Below are positions 6,953 to 15,169 of a stretch of DNA of 62,143 nt, one piece after another. The notes under the pieces are model-generated. The model was not told the origin of the DNA. It did no database searches and saw only the letters and a program-made list of their open reading frames with translations. The translations under genes were made by a program, and so were the position numbers. The DNA is taken from contig CABSNL010000003.1 of the NCBI GenBank assembly GCA_902479095.1, forward strand, positions 1-62,143, in the 5' to 3' direction. This DNA is from an uncultured Collinsella sp. GTDB taxonomy: Bacteria > Actinomycetota > Coriobacteriia > Coriobacteriales > Coriobacteriaceae. The first letter of the stretch is position 1, and every line of letters starts with the position of its first letter.

Positions 6953-8864
6953 GGCAACGACCGCCGAGCGCGCGCTCAACCGCAAGGGTGGCACCATGTC
7001 GCGCCTCATCAAGACGCTCTTTGGCTTCTACCCCGTGCTTTTGCCCCTCGTCGTCGTCGGCGTGGTGCTCTGCGCCATCATCAACTCCATCGGCGCGACC
7101 TTCCTTCAGAGCGCCCTGCAGATTATTAGCGAATCGTGGCAGTCGGGTGATTGGAAAGCTGCACAGCCCAAGATCGCACAGCTCGTGACCACCCTCGCCT
7201 GCATCTACGGCGTCGGCATCCTGTCCTCGCTGTTCTGGAACCGCGCCATGGCCATCGTCACGCAGGGCTCGCTCGAGAAGCTGCGCGAGAAGATGTTCAA
7301 CCGCATGCAGGACCTGCCGATCCGCTACTTCGACACGCACCAGCGCGGCGACATCATGAGCCACTACACCAACGACATCGACACGCTGCGCCAGATGATC
7401 AGCCAGTCGCTGCCCAACCTGCTCATGACGACCATCGTCATCGTCACGGTGTTCTTTATCATGCTGTACTACAGCGTTTGGATGTGCCTGGTCATTGTGG
7501 CAGGCGTCGCCTTTATGACCTTTATGACCAAGCTGCTCGGCTCCAACTCCGCGCGCTTCTTTATTGCGCAGCAGACCGAGCTCGGCGTTGTCGAGGGCCA
7601 TATCGAGGAAGTCATGAACGGCCAGAAGGTCGTCAAGGCATTCTGCCACGAGTCTGCCGCCGAGGCCGATTTTGACGAGCGCAACGAAAAGCTCTTCGAG
7701 GTCTCGCAGAAGGCCAACATGTACGCCAACATCCTCATGCCCATCCTTATGAACCTGGGAAACCTGCTCTACGTGCTGGTCGCACTGGCAGGCGGCATTT
7801 TCCTGGCGCTGGGCGTGCCCAACCTGAGCATCTCGGGCATGGCGCTGTCCATCGCCGTCGTAGTGCCGTTCCTCAACATGACCAAGCAGTTCTGCGGACA
7901 GATCGGCCAGATCTCGCAGCAGATCAACGCCGTGGTCATGGGCCTCGCCGGCGCCGACCGTATCTTTGAGCTCATCGACGAGAAGCCCGAGGCCGACGAA
8001 GGCTACGTAACGCTCGTCAACGCGCAGGTGAACCCCGAGACCTGGGAGTTCGAGGAGGCCGACCACCACACCGGCATGTGGGCATGGAAACACCCACACC
8101 GCGCAACCGGCGAGATCGAGTACGTGCCGCTGCGTGGCGACCTGGTCATGGACAACGTCGACTTTGGCTACACGCCCGACCACGAGGTGTTGCACGGCGT
8201 GTCCGTGTTTGCCAAGCCGGGCCAGAAGGTCGCGTTTGTCGGCGCCACCGGTGCCGGTAAGACGACCATCACCAACCTCATCAACCGCTTCTATGACATT
8301 GCCGACGGCAAGATCCGCTACGACGGCATTAACGTCAACAAGATCCGCAAGGCCGATCTGCGCCGCTCGCTGGGCGTCGTGCTACAGGACGTGAACCTGT
8401 TCACCGGCACCGTGATGGATAACATCCGCTACGGCAATCTGGACGCTACCGACGAGGAGTGCATCGCGGCGGCCAAGCTCGCGGGCGCGGACGACTTTAT
8501 CACCCGCCTGCCCGACGGCTACGACACCATGCTCACCGGCAACGGCGCACAGCTGTCGCAGGGCCAGCGCCAGCTGATCTCGATCGCACGCGCCGCCGTC
8601 GCCGATCCGCCGGCGATGATCCTGGACGAGGCCACGTCGAGCATCGATACCCGCACCGAGGCCATCGTGCAAGCCGGCATGGACAAGCTCATGGAAGGCC
8701 GCACGACGTTTGTCATCGCGCACCGCCTGTCCACCGTGCGCAACTCCGACGCAATCATCTGTCTGGACCACGGCCGCATCATCGAGCGCGGCAACCACGA
8801 CGAGCTGATCGCCAAGCGCGGATACTACTATCAGCTCTATACCGGGGCGTTTGAGCTGGAGTAG
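6945..8864 (+). CDS. ABC exporter subunit, catalytic (pair 1)
   Basis: A 639-aa partner half-transporter with six membrane helices, then an ATPase domain with Walker A GATGAGKTT at about 432, signature LSQGQ at about 536 and Walker B MILDEATS with the catalytic Glu. The Gln in LSQGQ fits the family picture, since this signature faces the partner's degenerate site. A charged insert of about 50 residues (around VNAQVNPETWEFEEADHH) lies between the membrane and ATPase domains. ATG 6945 is supported by GGAGG 8 nt upstream. The operon ends at a strong hairpin at 8986-9027. Confidence 0.9.
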   Translation: MSKATTAERALNRKGGTMSRLIKTLFGFYPVLLPLVVVGVVLCAIINSIGATFLQSALQIISESWQSGDWKAAQPKIAQLVTTLACIYGVGILSSLFWNRAMAIVTQGSLEKLREKMFNRMQDLPIRYFDTHQRGDIMSHYTNDIDTLRQMISQSLPNLLMTTIVIVTVFFIMLYYSVWMCLVIVAGVAFMTFMTKLLGSNSARFFIAQQTELGVVEGHIEEVMNGQKVVKAFCHESAAEADFDERNEKLFEVSQKANMYANILMPILMNLGNLLYVLVALAGGIFLALGVPNLSISGMALSIAVVVPFLNMTKQFCGQIGQISQQINAVVMGLAGADRIFELIDEKPEADEGYVTLVNAQVNPETWEFEEADHHTGMWAWKHPHRATGEIEYVPLRGDLVMDNVDFGYTPDHEVLHGVSVFAKPGQKVAFVGATGAGKTTITNLINRFYDIADGKIRYDGINVNKIRKADLRRSLGVVLQDVNLFTGTVMDNIRYGNLDATDEECIAAAKLAGADDFITRLPDGYDTMLTGNGAQLSQGQRQLISIARAAVADPPAMILDEATSSIDTRTEAIVQAGMDKLMEGRTTFVIAHRLSTVRNSDAIICLDHGRIIERGNHDELIAKRGYYYQLYTGAFELE

Positions 8865-8985
8865 TTCGGCTCGCCGAGATGGCCGATTTGCCGCTCATTC
8901 GTCGGGCATGACCCTAAGGTCAATGCCCTCCTCTTTCGGGGCAAATCGACTCATCTCAACGACCCAAACACAATGCGCCGCAACG

Positions 8986-9027
8986 AATAAAGCCTCCGCA
9001 GCCACACGAGCTGCGGAGGCTTTATTC
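8986..9027 (+). terminator. Hairpin terminator after ABC pair 1
   Basis: Stem AATAAAGCCTCCGCAGC / GCTGCGGAGGCTTTATT with a short loop and flanking A/T runs on both sides, so it could act on both strands. Confidence 0.8.
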
Positions 9028-9036
9028 ATGCCGGCC

Positions 9037-9209
9037 GGAAACCGTATCCCACTTTTCGGGCCCAAAATGGGATGCCGTTTCCCGCTGGGCCCCCTCCGGG
9101 AAACGGCATCCCATTTCAAGGGCATAAACCGGGATGTGGTTTCCCCTAACGGCACCTTTGGGAAGCCGCATCCCACTCTAGACGCACAAAACGGGATGAG
9201 CTTTCCCAT
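9037..9209. repeat. 62-bp-period array of alternating inverted 15-mers (array 1)
   Basis: Six modules alternate in orientation: forward GGAAACCGTATCCCA at 9037, 9098 and 9160; reverse GGGATGCCGTTTCCC at 9069, 9131 and 9193 (variants differ at a few central bases). Same-strand modules recur every 61-62 bp and opposite ones are 29-33 bp apart. Neighbouring modules can pair into stem-loops. The rest of the 8865-9397 gap holds no credible gene. A sister array lies at 30595. Confidence 0.85.
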
Positions 9210-9303
9210 GGTGATCCAAGACCAGAAGCATGTCCGATAGCGCGGCCAGGTCAAGAACAACAAGGCAAGCGTCACGCCAATTTGGACGAGCGTCTGCTGC
9301 AGT

Positions 9304-9331
9304 TTGAGGCTGCTAGCCCATATGGTAGAGT
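9304..9331 (+). promoter_or_regulatory. Possible promoter of GGDEF gene
   Basis: TTGAGG (9304-9309), 16-bp spacer and TAGAGT (9326-9331), about 67 bp before the GTG start. Weak consensus match. Confidence 0.35.
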
Positions 9332-9397
9332 TAACCACCCATGAATTTCAGCACACTGCGTGCTACCTGTTCTTTTGTCATTTAGGGGAGTGAACTT

Positions 9398-10489
9398 GTG
9401 AATACTTCTGTCGCCAAGAAGGCCGGCCAGGCGGTGCGCCTGCTCATGATGGTGCTCACGGCAGTTCTCATCTTCTTCTTCATCAATGTTATGCTGCTCG
9501 TCTCCGATATCCAGGGCACGGCGCGTGTGGTCAACTACGCCGGTCTGGTGCGCGGTACCACGCAGCGAATCGTTAAGCTCGAGGATGCGGGCCAGCCTCA
9601 AGATGACCTGCTCAAAGCCGTGGATTCATACATCAACGGTTTGCGTTACGGAAGTGACGACCTCAACCTCGTCCGTCTCGACGACGATGAGTATCAGGCA
9701 AAAATGACCGAGCTTGCAAATTATTTTGATGAGCTTTGCACCGAGATCATCCGTGTGCGCGAAGTCGGCTACGAGAACACCGACATCATCTCCATGAGCG
9801 AGGAATTCTTTGGCATTTGCGACGATGCTACGCGACTCGCAGAGGACTACTCTCAGGAGAAGGCGTCGGCGCTCAACTATCTCGAGGGCTTGGTGATCAT
9901 CGACATCGTGGGCTTGGTGGCGACCTTTGCGGTCGAACTCGTTCGCGCGGTGCGCACCGCCGCGCTCAATCGCGAACTGCAGAGCAAAGTCTATCTCGAC
10001 GAAGCCACGGGGCTGCCCAACAAGAACAAGTGCGAGGAGATCTTGGGGCAGGAGCAGCCTGTCTCCGCGGAGGAGCCCGTTGCGGTGTGCGTCTTCGACC
10101 TTAACAATCTGCATATGGTCAATAACAACTTCGGCCATGAGAAGGGCGATGAATACATTCGCTCTTTTGCCCAACAACTGGGAAGTGTGGCGTCGGAGAC
10201 GTGCTTTGTGGGTCGCGACGGCGGCGATGAGTTTATCGCGGTGCTGCGGGATGCCGACCGAGCCGCTGTGGAATCTTGTCTCACTCGGATTCGCGCGAAC
10301 GTGAACGAGTATTCCGAGACTCATCCCGACATGCCTATCAGCTATGCGGTGGGCTATGCGCTTTCCAGTGATTTTGATGAACCGCCTACGATGCGCGAGC
10401 TCTTTTCCCAGGCCGACAAGAACATGTACGTCGATAAGAACCGCGTAAAAGCAGCCGAGACAGCCGACCCGCAACGCGAGGACCGCTAA
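9398..10489 (+). CDS. Membrane GGDEF diguanylate cyclase
   Basis: A 363-aa inner-membrane signalling protein predicted to make cyclic di-GMP. Helix 1 (about residues 14-36) and helix 2 (about 163-183) flank an extracytoplasmic, acidic, mostly helical sensor (about 37-162) with an NYAGLVRGTTQRIVKLED segment resembling PilJ-type four-helix sensors. The C-terminal GGDEF domain starts at YLDEATGLPNKNKCEE and has an intact RDGGDEF active site. I see no RxxD inhibitory site at the usual place before it. The GTG start is supported by GGGGAG 7 nt upstream. No c-di-GMP receptor or EAL protein is in the window. It stands alone. Confidence 0.85.
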   Translation: MNTSVAKKAGQAVRLLMMVLTAVLIFFFINVMLLVSDIQGTARVVNYAGLVRGTTQRIVKLEDAGQPQDDLLKAVDSYINGLRYGSDDLNLVRLDDDEYQAKMTELANYFDELCTEIIRVREVGYENTDIISMSEEFFGICDDATRLAEDYSQEKASALNYLEGLVIIDIVGLVATFAVELVRAVRTAALNRELQSKVYLDEATGLPNKNKCEEILGQEQPVSAEEPVAVCVFDLNNLHMVNNNFGHEKGDEYIRSFAQQLGSVASETCFVGRDGGDEFIAVLRDADRAAVESCLTRIRANVNEYSETHPDMPISYAVGYALSSDFDEPPTMRELFSQADKNMYVDKNRVKAAETADPQREDR

Positions 10490-10496
10490 ACCCGTA

Positions 10497-10532
10497 GCAA
10501 AGGGTAGCTAATTTGGGACGGGACTCTTTTGG
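10497..10532. repeat. Partial copy of the GTAGCTAATTTGGGACGGG element
   Basis: The gap after the GGDEF gene begins a motif (GTAGCTAATTTGGGACGGG at about 10505-10523) that recurs at 49398 as the left arm of a complete long hairpin. Here only one arm is present. Confidence 0.6.
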
Positions 10533-11411
10533 CTATTTGAGAAGTTGTGCCATGGCGTTGATGAATTTTTGTACTTGGAGGGTCGGCTCGAGCGGATAGT
10601 GCAAAAAGACCGGCACCTCGCGGCCGCACAGGAACGGTACGCCCACAAAGGCCGGGTGCACCCCCGACCATGCGCCGCAGGTGAGCACCGCGTCGCCCTT
10701 TTCCTCGGCTTCGTTAAAGAGCGCAAAGTCAAAGCTGTCCACGTCGATCACGTCTACGCCGCCGTCTGCCAAAAGATCGATACGCAGACTGTCCATAGCG
10801 TCGTTGCCGTGACGGAGCACGCGCAGGCGCATGCCCTCCAGGTCAGCAACCGTGATACGCGTCTTGCGCGCCAGCGGGCTCGTGCGTGGCACGTCGATAT
10901 AAAACGGCACGTTAACGATGCGGAGCTTTTGGCAGACGTCACCCCAGCGCGGGGTCGAAAAACTCGACTGCACCACATCGACCTCGCGACCGAGGCTGCG
11001 CATGACGGTCTCGCGCTCGTCATAGAGGTCGCTTACCGGCACGATCTCAAATCGCAGCGACGGTTCCAGCTCGTGTACGCCCGACCACATCGACAGCGTT
11101 TGGCGCCCCGGGCACATCATCGACACACCCAGACGCACAGCACCGCCATCGCCCGCCGCGCGTCGGGCGCGGCGCAGCGCGTCCTCGGACTGCCGCATGA
11201 TCGAGCGCGCGTCGTCCACCAGCAGAGCGCCCGCCGGCGTCACCTTAACACCCGAATGCGAGCGCTCGAACAACGTGATGCCAAACTCGGCCTCGAAACC
11301 CGACACCTGTTTGACGAGCGCCGGGGTCGACACGCGCAATTTTGCCGCCGCACGCGAGAAGCTTCCCAGCTCCGCGGCGGCCGATATGGCCTCGAGTCGT
11401 CGATCGTACAC
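10533..11411 (-). CDS. LysR-family transcriptional regulator
   Basis: A 292-aa LysR-type regulator: N-terminal helix-turn-helix (RLEAISAAAELGSFSRAAAK then VSTPALVKQVSGFEAEFG) and a C-terminal periplasmic-binding-like ligand domain (from about residue 90; RLGVSMMCPGRQ). GTG 11411 is preferred because AGGAG lies 6 nt upstream and the HTH then sits at the usual position; a longer ATG form at 11507 adds 32 unlikely residues. It is divergent from the SDR-OFA-Gfo/Idh genes and probably controls them. The effector is unknown but may be the transported substrate. Confidence 0.88.
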   Translation of the reverse strand: MYDRRLEAISAAAELGSFSRAAAKLRVSTPALVKQVSGFEAEFGITLFERSHSGVKVTPAGALLVDDARSIMRQSEDALRRARRAAGDGGAVRLGVSMMCPGRQTLSMWSGVHELEPSLRFEIVPVSDLYDERETVMRSLGREVDVVQSSFSTPRWGDVCQKLRIVNVPFYIDVPRTSPLARKTRITVADLEGMRLRVLRHGNDAMDSLRIDLLADGGVDVIDVDSFDFALFNEAEEKGDAVLTCGAWSGVHPAFVGVPFLCGREVPVFLHYPLEPTLQVQKFINAMAQLLK

Positions 11412-11548
11412 GTCAATCTCCTGTTTCCAGACGCATGGCAATGAACTGCCAAAGGGGGGGTTGTTTTGGCAGGTCACACACTCAATTAAAGGCGCATCGT
11501 CTTGCAAGCTATAAACCTACGGTTAACGCCATTCTAACAAATATGCAA

Positions 11549-11577
11549 TTCACCTGCGCAAATGCAAAGCATACGAT
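11549..11577 (+). promoter_or_regulatory. Possible promoter of SDR operon
   Basis: TTCACC (11549-11554), 17-bp spacer and TACGAT (11572-11577) in the divergent LysR/SDR gap. A hairpin GTGGGTCG/CGACCCAC follows in the leader at about 11594-11621, before the ribosome site. A LysR site would be expected here, but I cannot place it with confidence. Confidence 0.35.
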
Positions 11578-11646
11578 AACCAGCGAAAACCACGTGGGTC
11601 GGTTAATGGGAGCGACCCACCGGGAGGCACAAGAAGGGAAGTTCCT

Positions 11647-12528
11647 ATGAGCAATTGGCTTAAGCTCGAGGGCGATGTTTGCGCCGTGACTGGCGCGCTC
11701 GGCGGTATGGGCGTCGAGATTTGCCGCGAGTTCGCCCGCAACGGCGCCAACGTCGTCCTGCTCGACCTGGACGAGGGAAAGGTCAAGGCCGCAGCCGCCG
11801 ACCTCGCCGCCGAGTTTGGCATCCACGCCGAGGGCTACAAGATGAACGCCACCGACGAGGCCGAGGTTCAGGCCGCCGTCGATGCCACCATCGCCGACTT
11901 CGGCCGCGTCGACGTTCTCGTCAACACCGCCGGCATCCTGCGCTTCGCCGCCATGGAGGACCTGCCGCTCTCCGACTGGGAGCAGGTGCTCAACGTCAAC
12001 CTCACCGGTTACTTCATCACCTCGCAGCGCTTTGGTCGCGAGATGATCAAGGCCGGCCAGGGTCGCCTGGTGCACATCTCGACCGTTGCCAGCCACTCCC
12101 CCGAGACGTTCTCGGGCGTGTACAGCTCCACCAAGGCGGGCGTCAACATGATGTCCAAGATGCTGGCTACCGAATGGGGCCCCTACGGCGTGCGCTCCAA
12201 CTGCGTCGAGCCCTGCTTCGTCAAGACCCCCATGTCGGCAAGCTTCTACGCCGACCCCGAGGTCGAAAAGAGCCGCAGCCGCCTGATCGCCACGCGCCGC
12301 ATCGGCGAGGTCAGCGATATCGCCAACGCCGTCATGTTCCTGGCGTCCAAGCGCTCGGACTTTACCACCGGCGACGCCATCAAGGTTGACGGCGGCTTCT
12401 CCAACATGATGGGCGACCTCACCGCCAAGCCCGGCGGCCGCCGAGCCTATGCCGACAACCACCTTAAGAACAAGGGTGTCGAGCTTTGGTCCGATGAGTC
12501 CGGCGTCGCCAAGCCGACTGACCAGTAA
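11647..12528 (+). CDS. SDR-family NAD(P)-dependent oxidoreductase
   Basis: A 293-aa classical short-chain dehydrogenase. It shows the nucleotide-binding TGALGGMGVEI at residues about 15-25, the VNTAG motif at about 95, and the catalytic Ser / YSSTK pair (HISTVASHS ... VYSSTKAG) at about 145-165, all intact. The C-terminal 35 residues (GGRRAYADNHLKNKGVELW) extend past the usual 250-aa fold. It is first in a cluster with an OFA transporter and a Gfo/Idh oxidoreductase, pointing to oxidation of an imported polyol, sugar acid or hydroxy acid. The substrate cannot be assigned from sequence. Confidence 0.87.
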   Translation: MSNWLKLEGDVCAVTGALGGMGVEICREFARNGANVVLLDLDEGKVKAAAADLAAEFGIHAEGYKMNATDEAEVQAAVDATIADFGRVDVLVNTAGILRFAAMEDLPLSDWEQVLNVNLTGYFITSQRFGREMIKAGQGRLVHISTVASHSPETFSGVYSSTKAGVNMMSKMLATEWGPYGVRSNCVEPCFVKTPMSASFYADPEVEKSRSRLIATRRIGEVSDIANAVMFLASKRSDFTTGDAIKVDGGFSNMMGDLTAKPGGRRAYADNHLKNKGVELWSDESGVAKPTDQ

Positions 12529-12594
12529 ACCAACCTGACAGGGAGGCCCCGCGGGCACGCCCGCTCCTCCCCCGTATCGATTAGAAAGAGTCCA

Positions 12595-13851
12595 ATGGCT
12601 TCCACCAACTCCAACAAGGGTCGCGCCGTCGTGCTTTCCGCCGCGTGCGTCACCATGTTCTTCATCAGCTCCATCGCGCTGTATTCCGTCGTGAGCAAGA
12701 ACCTGCTCGCCGTCTACCCCGAGTGGTCCAGCGCTCTTACCTGGGCCTTCCCGGTCTTTCAGACCATCATGGCCGTGACGGGCATCTTCGCCGGCCGCAT
12801 CTCCGATAAGATCGGCCCGCGCAACGTCGTGATCGCCGCCGCCGCGTGCTACGGCCTGGGCTGGTTCATGTCCGGCACCGTCACCGAGCCGTGGCAGTTC
12901 TACCTGTGGTTCTCGCTCGTCGCCGCCATCGGCAACGGCCTGGGCTACAACCCCGCGCTCACCACCGGCCAAAAGTGGTTCATCGACAAGAAGGGTCTCG
13001 CCTCCGGCATCACCCTGGCCGCTTCGACCGCCGGTCCCGCTGTACTGTCCCCGGTGCTCGCCTCGCTGCTCATCCCGAGTCTGGGCATCTTTGGCGCCCT
13101 TAAGGCGCTCGGCGTCATCTTCTTTGTGATGATCGCCGCCTCCGCCCTGTTCCTGAAGGCTCCCGAGGCCGGTTGGCTGCCCGAGGGCTTCGAGGCCCCC
13201 AAGGGCGGCGCGCACGCCGGCACCTTCGGCGACCTCACCCCGGGCGAGATGGTCAAGACCCCGCGCTTCTGGGTCCTCATCATCACCTTCGCCTTTGCCG
13301 CCACCGCCGGTACTCTGCTCGTGGGCAAGGTTGCCTCCATCGCCGCCGTCCAGCTCTTCGCCGATCCCACGAGCGCCGCGGCCGTCGCCCTCGGCGGTGT
13401 GGTGGTCTCCGTCAACACCTGCGCCAACCTGGTCGGCCGCCTGTCCTTTGGCCAGATCATCGACAAGCTCGGCGCCTATAAGTCGCTGCTCATCAGCCTT
13501 GTCGTCACCATCGTCGCACTCGTCATCATGTCGATGAGCTTTACGCAGGCCATGTTCTTTGTGGCGCTCGCTCTGCTCGGCTTTAGCTTTGGCGCCCTGC
13601 TCGTCATCTACCCGCCGCTCACCGGTGGCGCCTTTGGTACCAGCAACATCGGCGTCAACTACGGCATCATGTTTTTGGGTTATGCCGCTTCCACCTGGAT
13701 CAGCCAGCCCATCACCGCCGTGCTGTATCACGCTGAGGCCGGCAGCGCCGCCTACCAGCAGTCCTTCTACGGCGCCATTGTGATCGCCGCCATCGCCGTC
13801 GTGCTCACCGTCTACATGATGGTCTCCGACAGCAAGAAGAAGTCCGCCTAG
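12595..13851 (+). CDS. OFA-family MFS transporter
   Basis: A 418-aa twelve-helix major facilitator of the oxalate/formate antiporter family, likely importing or exchanging a carboxylate. Typical features are the RISDKIGPRNV loop between helices 2 and 3, the WFIDKKGLASGITLAAST segment in helix 5, and a second repeat with FGQIIDKLGAYKS. The ATG at 12595 follows AGAAAGAG 6-7 nt upstream. The 66-bp gap to the SDR gene and 69-bp gap to the Gfo/Idh gene fit one transcript, though a 31-nt palindrome lies in the second gap. OFA members carry many acids, so the name does not prove oxalate. Confidence 0.87.
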   Translation: MASTNSNKGRAVVLSAACVTMFFISSIALYSVVSKNLLAVYPEWSSALTWAFPVFQTIMAVTGIFAGRISDKIGPRNVVIAAAACYGLGWFMSGTVTEPWQFYLWFSLVAAIGNGLGYNPALTTGQKWFIDKKGLASGITLAASTAGPAVLSPVLASLLIPSLGIFGALKALGVIFFVMIAASALFLKAPEAGWLPEGFEAPKGGAHAGTFGDLTPGEMVKTPRFWVLIITFAFAATAGTLLVGKVASIAAVQLFADPTSAAAVALGGVVVSVNTCANLVGRLSFGQIIDKLGAYKSLLISLVVTIVALVIMSMSFTQAMFFVALALLGFSFGALLVIYPPLTGGAFGTSNIGVNYGIMFLGYAASTWISQPITAVLYHAEAGSAAYQQSFYGAIVIAAIAVVLTVYMMVSDSKKKSA

Positions 13852-13859
13852 TTTTACCG

Positions 13860-13890
13860 ATGCGACAAAGGGACAGTCCCTTTGTCGCAT
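13860..13890. repeat. 31-nt palindrome, copy 3
   Basis: Perfect arms ATGCGACAAAGGGAC / GTCCCTTTGTCGCAT around a central A. It begins nine bases after the transporter stop codon, inside the cluster. Confidence 0.9.
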
Positions 13891-13920
13891 TCCACCGGTC
13901 ACCAGTATTAAGGAGTCGAA

Positions 13921-14961
13921 ATGTCTGAGCTCAACCCCGTCCGCATTGCCGTTATCGGCGCCGGCGCCATGGGCCGCAACCACATCCGCTTTGTCACCGA
14001 GGAGCCCGAGGCCGAGGTCGTCGCCATCGCCGACGCCTTTGAGGGCGCCCGCGCCACGGCTGAGGCCGCCGGCGTGCCGTTCTTCACCGATCCCGCCCAG
14101 ATGATGGACGAGGTTAAGCCCGAGGCCGTCATCATCGCCACGCCCAACGACCTGCACCTGGGCGTTGCCCGCGAGGCTGTGAAGCGCAATATCGTGCCGC
14201 TGGTCGAAAAGCCGATCTCCAACGACCTGGAGGATGCCCAGGCTTTCGCTGCCGAGGCCGAGACCGCCGGCGTGCCCGTGCTCGTGGGTCAGCACCGTCG
14301 CCACAACCCCTTCGTCAACAAGGCCAAGGAGATCATCGAGTCCGGCGAGCTGGGCAAGCTCACCGTGTCGAGCTTCCACTACATGATCTATAAGAATGAC
14401 GAGTACTTCGATGTCGAATGGCGCCGCAAGAAGGGTGCCGGCCCGATCCTGGTCAACCTGGTGCACGACGTCGACCTGCTCCGCTACCTGCTGGGCGAGC
14501 CCGTTGCCGTCCAGGGTATGCAGTCCAGCGCCGCCCGCGGTTTTGAGACCGAGGACTCCGCCGTGGTCAACGTCCGTTTTGCCGATGGCGCGCTCGCAAG
14601 CATGACCATCTCCGACGCCACCGCCAGCCCCTGGAACTGGGAGGCAACCGCTCGCGAGGACCCGCAGTACCGCCCCTTCGACGCCGACGCCTACTTTATC
14701 GGCGGCACTAAGGGCGCCCTGTCGCTGCCCCGCCTGCACCAGTTCTCCTACGACGGCGCCTCCAACTGGCACAAGCCGCTGCAGATGGAGATTCCGGCCG
14801 TCGACCCGGCACTGCCGCACAAGATGCAGCTCAAGCACTTTGTGAAGGTTGTCCGCCGCGAGGTCGAGCCCGTCGTGACCCCCGCCGACAACGTTAAGAC
14901 GCTCACGCTTCTCAACGCTATCAAGGAGGCCGCCGAGACCGGCCAGCTCGTCGAGCTGTAA
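13921..14961 (+). CDS. Gfo/Idh/MocA-family oxidoreductase
   Basis: A 346-aa NAD(P)-dependent dehydrogenase. The Rossmann motif AVIGAGAMGRNHIRF is at residues about 10-24 and the family's catalytic EKP at about 100 (PLVEKPISND); the C-terminal alpha/beta domain carries the expected H-x-x-D-like VNLVHDVDLLRYL helix at about 178-190. The ribosome site AGGAG is 6 nt before ATG. With the SDR and OFA genes it forms a small catabolic module, probably under the divergent LysR. Inositol- or sugar-acid-dehydrogenase activity is a guess. Confidence 0.88.
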   Translation: MSELNPVRIAVIGAGAMGRNHIRFVTEEPEAEVVAIADAFEGARATAEAAGVPFFTDPAQMMDEVKPEAVIIATPNDLHLGVAREAVKRNIVPLVEKPISNDLEDAQAFAAEAETAGVPVLVGQHRRHNPFVNKAKEIIESGELGKLTVSSFHYMIYKNDEYFDVEWRRKKGAGPILVNLVHDVDLLRYLLGEPVAVQGMQSSAARGFETEDSAVVNVRFADGALASMTISDATASPWNWEATAREDPQYRPFDADAYFIGGTKGALSLPRLHQFSYDGASNWHKPLQMEIPAVDPALPHKMQLKHFVKVVRREVEPVVTPADNVKTLTLLNAIKEAAETGQLVEL

Positions 14962-15035
14962 TGCCTTAAGAGCGACCGCGGCAGAAACCCCATGCCGAGT
15001 CCCTCGGTCCGCCACAAATTAAGCCCCTCTTCTTT

Positions 15036-15069
15036 GCCCCGCGAGCAACCTCCTGCCCGCGGGGCTTTT
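15036..15069 (+). terminator. Terminator after Gfo/Idh gene
   Basis: GCCCCGCG / CGCGGGGC stem followed by TTTT. Confidence 0.8.
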
Positions 15070-15079
15070 GTGCAGTGGC

Positions 15080-15110
15080 ATGTGACAAAGGGACAGTCCC
15101 TTTGTCACAT
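15080..15110. repeat. 31-nt palindrome, copy 4
   Basis: Perfect arms ATGTGACAAAGGGAC / GTCCCTTTGTCACAT around a central A. With copy 3 it brackets the Gfo/Idh gene. Confidence 0.9.
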
Positions 15111-15169
15111 CGCGGGTGGTATCCTTGGTAGCTCTGTGCTGCAAACGCACCTTAAACGCAAGGAGTTCC

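Noticed and set aside
8851..9240. Coding frames through array 1, and similar frames through array 2
   Set aside because: They translate the repeats themselves, exist in several frames and on both strands, and have no ribosome sites.
11509..15015. 1,168-codon open frame on the minus strand across the SDR-OFA-Gfo/Idh genes
   Set aside because: Antisense shadow of three well-supported plus-strand genes, with low-complexity Gly/Asp/His composition and no ribosome site; caused by high third-position GC.
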